16,124 nucleotides of DNA from Lentzea sp. Lineage in GTDB: Bacteria; Actinomycetota; Actinomycetes; Mycobacteriales; Pseudonocardiaceae. The notes beneath the pieces were generated by a model, which was not told where the DNA came from, ran no database searches, and saw only the letters and a list, made by a program, of their open reading frames with translations. Of the stretch, positions 12,164-16,124 are shown piece after piece. The stretch is from positions 1 to 16,124 of the forward strand of contig JASLAV010000351.1 in assembly GCA_030146905.1 (NCBI GenBank). The letters run 5' to 3'. Position 1 is the first letter of the stretch; each line of letters opens with the position of its first letter. Position numbers and translations under genes: made by a program.

Positions 12164-13165
12164 GCCCTCGATGCGCCGGATCACCGCGATCGGCCCGATG
12201 GCGTCGATGGGCGCGATCTTCACCGGCTGCCCCTCGGTCGAGGCGTGGACGGCGCGCGCGTTGTCGACCGCCATGGCGACGTGCGAGCGGCTCGCGTAGT
12301 AGACGATCAGGTCTCCCGCACGGACCTCGCCACGTCCCACCGCGCGCCCGACCGAGGCCTGTCCGCCGGACGTGCGCGGGATCGCGACCCCGGCGGCGGC
12401 GTAGGCCTTCATCGTCAGCCCGGCGCAGTCCCACGACCGGGGCCCGGCGGCGCCGTAGCTGTAGTCGTCACCGCGCCGCGCCAGCGCGAACGCGAGAGCG
12501 AGGCCCGCCACCCCCGACGGCACGCCGACCGCCGACCGGTCACCGGGATCTCTCAACGTGGCCGCGACGGGGGCGGGCAGCCGGGTCAGCGCCGAACGCA
12601 CCTCGACGATCTGCGCCTGCAGCGCGCTCTTGCGCGCGTCGAGGTCGGCCTTGAGCCGCTCGGCCGACGCGGCGGCCTCGGCGGCGCGGGCACGCGCGTT
12701 CTCCGCGACCTGGTGCGCCTGACGGGCCTTCTCCACGGCACCGGACAGGCGGGCCAGCGACTCGGCCCTGTCGGTCGCGAGGATGCGCATCATCTCCAGG
12801 CGGTTCAGGAAGTCCTGCTGCGAGTCCGCGACGAGCAGCGCCGACAGCTGGTTGAACCGGGCACCCTCGAACGACGCCTGGGTGATGAGGTCGACCTGGC
12901 CGCGGAAGTCGTTCTCGTCGGCCTTGGCCTGCCGTTCGATCTGCTGCGCCGCCGAGACGGTCGCGCTCGCGCGGTCGAGCTCGGCACGGCGCTGGACGAG
13001 GTCCTCCTGCGCCCGCAGCACTTCTTCGTTGAGCTTCGTCGCCTGCGCTGTCAGGTCGGCGTACACGCGTGCGGGGTCGGCCGGCTGAGCGGCAAGGGAC
13101 ACCGCCGGCACGGCCGAGAACAGGACGACGACAACCAGGAAACCACGGGTGAGCTTGCGCGACAT
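12161..13165 (-). CDS. Secreted NlpC/P60 peptidoglycan endopeptidase
   Basis: The 334-residue product has a signal peptide (Lys-Arg start, hydrophobic VVVVLF core, likely cleavage after SLAA near residue 26). A long Ala/Glu/Arg-rich coiled coil follows at about residues 33-205. A C-terminal NlpC/P60 domain from about 220 carries Cys247 in WDCAGL, His295 in SHVAM and a third polar residue His307. NlpC/P60 enzymes of this build (RipA family and Rv2190c) cut the D-Glu to meso-DAP bond of peptide stems and act in division or growth; the coiled coil usually restrains or positions the catalytic domain. ATG 13165 begins the signal peptide. A GAGGGGG lies about 12 nt upstream, a rather long spacing. 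A 65-bp gap to the NYN gene contains a TAGCCT (13217-13222) that could be a -10 box. Confidence 0.93.
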   Translation of the reverse strand: MSRKLTRGFLVVVVLFSAVPAVSLAAQPADPARVYADLTAQATKLNEEVLRAQEDLVQRRAELDRASATVSAAQQIERQAKADENDFRGQVDLITQASFEGARFNQLSALLVADSQQDFLNRLEMMRILATDRAESLARLSGAVEKARQAHQVAENARARAAEAAASAERLKADLDARKSALQAQIVEVRSALTRLPAPVAATLRDPGDRSAVGVPSGVAGLALAFALARRGDDYSYGAAGPRSWDCAGLTMKAYAAAGVAIPRTSGGQASVGRAVGRGEVRAGDLIVYYASRSHVAMAVDNARAVHASTEGQPVKIAPIDAIGPIAVIRRIEG

Positions 13166-13230
13166 GAGGTCGCCGATCCCCCTCGCCAGAACAAGACCGC
13201 CAAGATCGACGGCGTCAGGCTACCGGGTGA

Positions 13231-14586
13231 TCAAACGCGCCCGAGACGGGCCAGCAACACGGCGGACGGCACGGGGTGCGCACCACGACGACGCACCGAG
13301 TCCGCGACCGCGCGGTCCGACGTCACCACCACCACGGGCCGCCCTTCGGGCTCGGCGGTGACCAGCGCGCGGATCACGTCATCAGCCAGAACACCGGGGT
13401 CGCTGAAGAGCACGCGCACGCCACGAGGCGCGGCCGCGGGCACAGCGACCACCCCCGCGCCGTCGAACACCAGCGTCACCTCGGCACCCGTGCGCGCGGC
13501 GAGCACCGCCAGCTGGTGCACGAGCCGGTCGCGCTGGTCCGACAGCGACAGTTCCGGATAGCCGGTCTTCGTGACGTTGTAGCCGTCCACCACCAGGTGC
13601 ACCGCGGGCAACGCCAGCAGCCGGTCGAGCGCCGCCGGGTCCTCCACGCGTCCCACGACCCCCTGCGACGCGCTGGCACCCCGCACGAGGTCGGCGGGAC
13701 GCGGCCCGGTTCCCCCGAGGGCCAACTCGCGGCGCAGCCCGGTGACGGCGCCGTCGAGGGTGTCGACGAGCAACGCGAGCCGCACCTCGTCGGCCTGGCG
13801 GGCCTCGCGGGCGGACTGGCGCGCCACCTCGGCGTCCGCGATCGCCCGCTGCGCCTTGCCGCGCTCGGTCTCCGCCCGTTCCCGCTCGCGGTCGCGTTCG
13901 GCGGTGAGGCGCTTGACCTCGTCGGCGGTGCGTTCCCGGATCTTCTCCACCTCTGCTGCGGCGGCCTCCGCGGCGTCCTTGGCCTCGCGCAGCCGCACGC
14001 CCTGCTCGCGCAACCGCTTGCGCAGGCGTTCCAGCTCGATCTCGGCCTCGGCGCGGACGCGTTCGGCGGCGCCGTCGAGCTGGCTGCGCTCGGCCCGCAG
14101 CCGCTCCAGCTCGCCTTCCACCCGTTCCGCGCGCACGACCGCCGCGTCCCGTTCGGCCCGCAGCGTCGCGTCGCCCACGCGTCGGGACACCAACTCCACG
14201 TAGTGCGGCGCGACCTCATCACCTGTCAGCACCGCCGCCGCGGCCGCGGCCAGCGGGTCCGGCGAGGTCACCTCCAGCGTCGACGGCCGGTTCTTGCGCA
14301 GCCACTCCACGACGGCGGTGCGGAAGTTCGCGGAGTTCCGCAGCCCCGCCACGACCTGGGCCCCGCCCAGCCGCGCGCGTTTGGTCGGGGCGAACTTCGC
14401 CACCGGGCGCAGGTGCTGCGGAACGTCGACCTTCGCCATCTCCCCCAACGCGTCCGCACCCAGCTCCGCGAGCCTCGCCCGCAACGGCTCCGGCAGGGCC
14501 GACCAGTCCACAGAGGACTCCTCTGCGGACTCACCTGCCTCTTCGGCGGGCTGGTCGAACTCGGGTTCGGGCATCGGGTCGGGCAC
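13231..14586 (-). CDS. NYN (YacP/PIN-like) domain protein with long coiled coil
   Basis: The 451-residue protein has an acidic Pro/Glu-rich N-terminus and a conserved helical domain (about 25-140, with 'PEPLRARLAELGADALGEM' and 'RLGGAQVVAGLRNSANFRTAVVEWL'). A highly charged coiled coil follows at about 140-270. The C-terminal NYN/YacP-type nuclease fold from about 328 contains VVDGYN (Asp334), LVFDGAG, a 'SDPGVLADDVI' acidic patch and VVVVTSDRAVAD. Such domains are PIN-like ribonucleases; YacP/Rae1 cuts mRNA on the ribosome. The acidic residues for metal binding are present, so activity is plausible. Two GTG starts are possible, 14592 and 14586. I prefer 14586 because TAGCCT lies exactly 6 nt before it, whereas 14592 abuts the box. 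It is divergent from the exonuclease gene. Confidence 0.87.
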   Translation of the reverse strand: MPDPMPEPEFDQPAEEAGESAEESSVDWSALPEPLRARLAELGADALGEMAKVDVPQHLRPVAKFAPTKRARLGGAQVVAGLRNSANFRTAVVEWLRKNRPSTLEVTSPDPLAAAAAAVLTGDEVAPHYVELVSRRVGDATLRAERDAAVVRAERVEGELERLRAERSQLDGAAERVRAEAEIELERLRKRLREQGVRLREAKDAAEAAAAEVEKIRERTADEVKRLTAERDRERERAETERGKAQRAIADAEVARQSAREARQADEVRLALLVDTLDGAVTGLRRELALGGTGPRPADLVRGASASQGVVGRVEDPAALDRLLALPAVHLVVDGYNVTKTGYPELSLSDQRDRLVHQLAVLAARTGAEVTLVFDGAGVVAVPAAAPRGVRVLFSDPGVLADDVIRALVTAEPEGRPVVVVTSDRAVADSVRRRGAHPVPSAVLLARLGRV

Positions 14587-14592
14587 CCCCAC

Positions 14593-14598
14593 AGGCTA
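14593..14598 (-). promoter_or_regulatory. Leaderless-type -10 box (TAGCCT) of the NYN gene
   Basis: On the minus strand TAGCCT is followed by GTGGGG (6 nt) and then GTG 14586. With this box the first GTG (14592) would lie upstream of the predicted transcription start, so the box decides the start choice. Confidence 0.5.
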
Positions 14599-14713
14599 GA
14601 GCCCCCGCGCCTGAGCAGCGCACGGACATCTCCGCGCGCGGGAACAACGATCTGGAAAAGATCACCGCACTCCACTCAAATGGAGCAACCGCAGGTCAGG
14701 GCACCGGAAAAGG

Positions 14714-14736
14714 CACCGACGATCGATCACCGACGA
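14714..14736 (+). repeat. CACCGACGA direct repeat in the divergent NYN/exonuclease region
   Basis: CACCGACGA occurs at 14714-14722 and 14728-14736, separated by TCGAT (14-bp period). A shorter GGCACCG pair lies just upstream (14700-14706, 14712-14718). The block is in the 183-bp region between the two divergent starts, about 20 bp upstream of the predicted -10 of the exonuclease gene. It may be a regulator site; no known factor is recognised. Confidence 0.4.
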
Positions 14737-14756
14737 AAATTGTCAGACCCCGTCGC

Positions 14757-14762
14757 TAGCGT
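14757..14762 (+). promoter_or_regulatory. Leaderless-type -10 box (TAGCGT) of the exonuclease/UvrC-like gene
   Basis: TAGCGT is followed by CACCGCC (7 nt) and GTG 14770, with no Shine-Dalgarno. The hexamer is identical to those at pimB and the metalloprotease gene. TTGTCA at 14740-14745 is only 11 bp upstream, too close to be its -35. Confidence 0.5.
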
Positions 14763-14769
14763 CACCGCC

Positions 14770-16124
14770 GTGAGCGGTCAACTGTCCTTCGACGAGCTCG
14801 GGACGCCCCTGCGCGACACGACCTTCGTCGTCTTCGACCTGGAGACGACGGGAGGCAGCGCCGAGGAGGACGCCGTCACCGAAATCGGCGCGGTGAAGAT
14901 CAGGGCGGGTGAGGTGCTCGGCGAGTTCGCGACGCTCGTCGACCCGGAACGGGGCATCCCGCCCATGGTCGCCCAGCTGACCGGCATCACCCAGCTGATG
15001 GTGACGGGCGCGCCGAACATGGGGACGGTGCTGCCCGCGTTCCTGGAGTTCGCGGCCGGATCGGTGCTGGTGGCGCACAACTCGGGCTTCGACGTCGGCT
15101 TCATGAAGGCGGCGTGCGAACGCCACGGCTACCGGTGGCCCAAACCGCCGGTGGTCTGCACCGTGAAGCTGGCGCGGCGCGTGCTGAGCCGCGACGAGGC
15201 GCCGTCGTGCCGGCTGTCGGCGCTGTCCGACCTGTTCGGCACATCGACCCGCCCGACCCACCGCGCGCTGGCCGACGCCCGCGCGACCGTCGAGGTGCTG
15301 CACGCGCTGCTGGAACGCGTCGGCAACGTCGGCGTGCACTCCCTGGAGGAGCTGCTGGCGTACCTGCCGGAGGTCACCCCGGAACAACGCCGCAAGCGCT
15401 CCCTCGCCTCCCACCTGCCGTCCAAGCCGGGCGTGTACCTCTTCCGCGGGCCGAAGGAGGAGGTGCTCTACGTCGGCACGGCCTCCGACCTGCGCCGCCG
15501 GGTCCGCCAGTACTTCACCGCCAGCGAGGGCCGCCGCAGGCTGCGCGAGATGGTCGCGCTGGCGGTGCGCGTGGACGCCGTCGAGTGCGCCCACCCGCTG
15601 GAAGCCGAGGTGCGCGAGCTCCGCCTCTTACGCGCACACCGCCCCGCCTACAACCGCCGCTCGAAGAACCCCCACCACGCCTGGTGGCTCGTGCTGACCG
15701 ACGAGCCGTTCCCCCGCGTCTCGCTCGTCAGGAACCCCAAGGACGGCGCGCTGGGCCCCTTCCGCACCCGCCAGGCGGCCGAGGCGGTGGCGGACGCGCT
15801 CCTCGACGCCGTCCCGCTCCGCTCGTGCAAGATCAAGATCCCGGCGACGAACCAGCGCGCCTCCCCCTGCGCCCTGGCCGAGCTGGGCCGCTGCAAGGCC
15901 CCGTGCGCCGGCCACCAGACCGTCGACGAGTACGCCCCCGCGGTCGTCGCGGCGCGGGACCTGGTCATCGGCAGGAGCACCGACCCGCTGCGCACCCTCA
16001 TCACCCAGCTCGGCGACCTGGCCTCGGCCGAACGCTTCGAGGAGGCCGCCCGCCGCCGCGACCGGCTGGCCGGCCTCGTCCGCTCCCTCGACAGGGCCCA
16101 GCGCCTGGCGGCCCTCGCCGCGCT
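14770..16124 (+). CDS. DEDDh exonuclease / GIY-YIG UvrC-like fusion protein (3' end outside window)
   Basis: The visible 451 residues combine two nucleic-acid enzymes. Residues 17-185 form a DnaQ-like 3'-5' exonuclease with Asp23 and Glu25 (FDLETT), Asp108 (HNSGFD), and His164/Asp169 (H-x4-D). Residues 215-300 form a GIY-YIG nuclease domain (GVYLF at 221-225, LYVG at 233-236, Glu in HPLEAEVRELRLL) as in UvrC and Cho. Next comes a four-Cys region (353, 367, 375, 379), then a UVR-like helix (RFEEAARRRDRLAGL, about 422-436). This matches mycobacterial Rv2191-type proteins, thought to act in DNA repair. GTG 14770 has no Shine-Dalgarno but has TAGCGT 7 nt upstream. Residue 287 is encoded by TTA (15628-15630), the only in-frame TTA I found in the window. 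The frame is open at the right edge. Confidence 0.93.
   Translation, partial: MSGQLSFDELGTPLRDTTFVVFDLETTGGSAEEDAVTEIGAVKIRAGEVLGEFATLVDPERGIPPMVAQLTGITQLMVTGAPNMGTVLPAFLEFAAGSVLVAHNSGFDVGFMKAACERHGYRWPKPPVVCTVKLARRVLSRDEAPSCRLSALSDLFGTSTRPTHRALADARATVEVLHALLERVGNVGVHSLEELLAYLPEVTPEQRRKRSLASHLPSKPGVYLFRGPKEEVLYVGTASDLRRRVRQYFTASEGRRRLREMVALAVRVDAVECAHPLEAEVRELRLLRAHRPAYNRRSKNPHHAWWLVLTDEPFPRVSLVRNPKDGALGPFRTRQAAEAVADALLDAVPLRSCKIKIPATNQRASPCALAELGRCKAPCAGHQTVDEYAPAVVAARDLVIGRSTDPLRTLITQLGDLASAERFEEAARRRDRLAGLVRSLDRAQRLAALAA

Noticed and set aside
11573..13561. A 662-codon plus-strand frame over the metalloprotease and NlpC/P60 genes
   Set aside because: The opposite strand encodes proteins with signal peptides and catalytic motifs; this frame has none.
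14740..14762. TTGTCA (14740-14745) as the -35 partner of TAGCGT
   Set aside because: The spacer is only 11 bp, too short for a standard sigma-70-type promoter.
1..16124. Search for tRNA, rRNA, CRISPR, transposase, integrase or attachment-site sequences
   Set aside because: No cloverleaf, regularly spaced repeat array, transposase motif or terminal inverted repeat was recognised by reading both strands.

Overview
The window is chromosomal DNA of a very GC-rich actinomycete. It has strong G/C third-position bias, many GTG starts and one TTG start. The gene order resembles what I remember of the Mycobacterium tuberculosis Rv2183c-Rv2191 neighbourhood (exonuclease/UvrC fusion, NlpC/P60 protein, hypothetical protein, PimB', FadD15, SRPBCC proteins, ArsA-like ATPase). 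A ROK glucokinase preceded by a small CxxCxxC protein resembles the Streptomyces glkA-SCO2127 pair. PimB' together with a large SARP regulator suggests Pseudonocardiaceae (a Lentzea, Saccharothrix or Amycolatopsis-like genus). This is an inference; no rRNA or other marker is present.

Layout. 1-183 is the end of a membrane protein gene. 268-381 is a possible very small basic protein ending at a strong hairpin (396-441). 440-1040 is a divergent pair of small conserved proteins: an HVA1/DUF2945 Tudor-like protein (-) and a DUF3140 protein (+). 1042-5277 is a compact six-gene minus-strand cluster, in transcription order: small SRPBCC protein, metallophosphoesterase, second SRPBCC protein, ArsA/GET3-like ATPase with HSP20-like tail, CxxCxxC small protein, ROK glucokinase. 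Several junctions overlap or are nearly contiguous. Divergent from it, 5376-7169 encodes a long-chain acyl-CoA synthetase closed by a perfect 17-bp hairpin. 7418-10279 encodes a 953-residue AfsR-type SARP (wHTH-BTAD-NB-ARC-TPR) behind an upstream region rich in direct repeats; it appears to sit inside the otherwise conserved fadD15-pimB interval. 10276-14586 is a minus-strand run: NYN-domain protein, NlpC/P60 endopeptidase, secreted HExxH metalloprotease-like protein, PimB' mannosyltransferase. 14770 to the window end is the 5' part of a DEDDh exonuclease/GIY-YIG UvrC-like fusion gene.

Themes. The pimB cluster fits cell-envelope work: phosphatidylinositol mannoside synthesis, peptidoglycan cleavage and an exported protease. 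The fadD15 product activates fatty acids. The six-gene cluster couples sugar phosphorylation with two lipid-pocket proteins and an ArsA-type ATPase of unknown purpose. The most striking pattern I found is that eight of the fourteen complete genes have a TANNNT -10-like hexamer 6-8 nt before the start codon and no Shine-Dalgarno sequence, the signature of leaderless transcripts. In two cases the hexamer is built from the stop codon of the preceding gene. I found no tRNA, rRNA, IS element, CRISPR array, phage gene or biosynthetic cluster. No gene-free stretch exceeds 300 bases.
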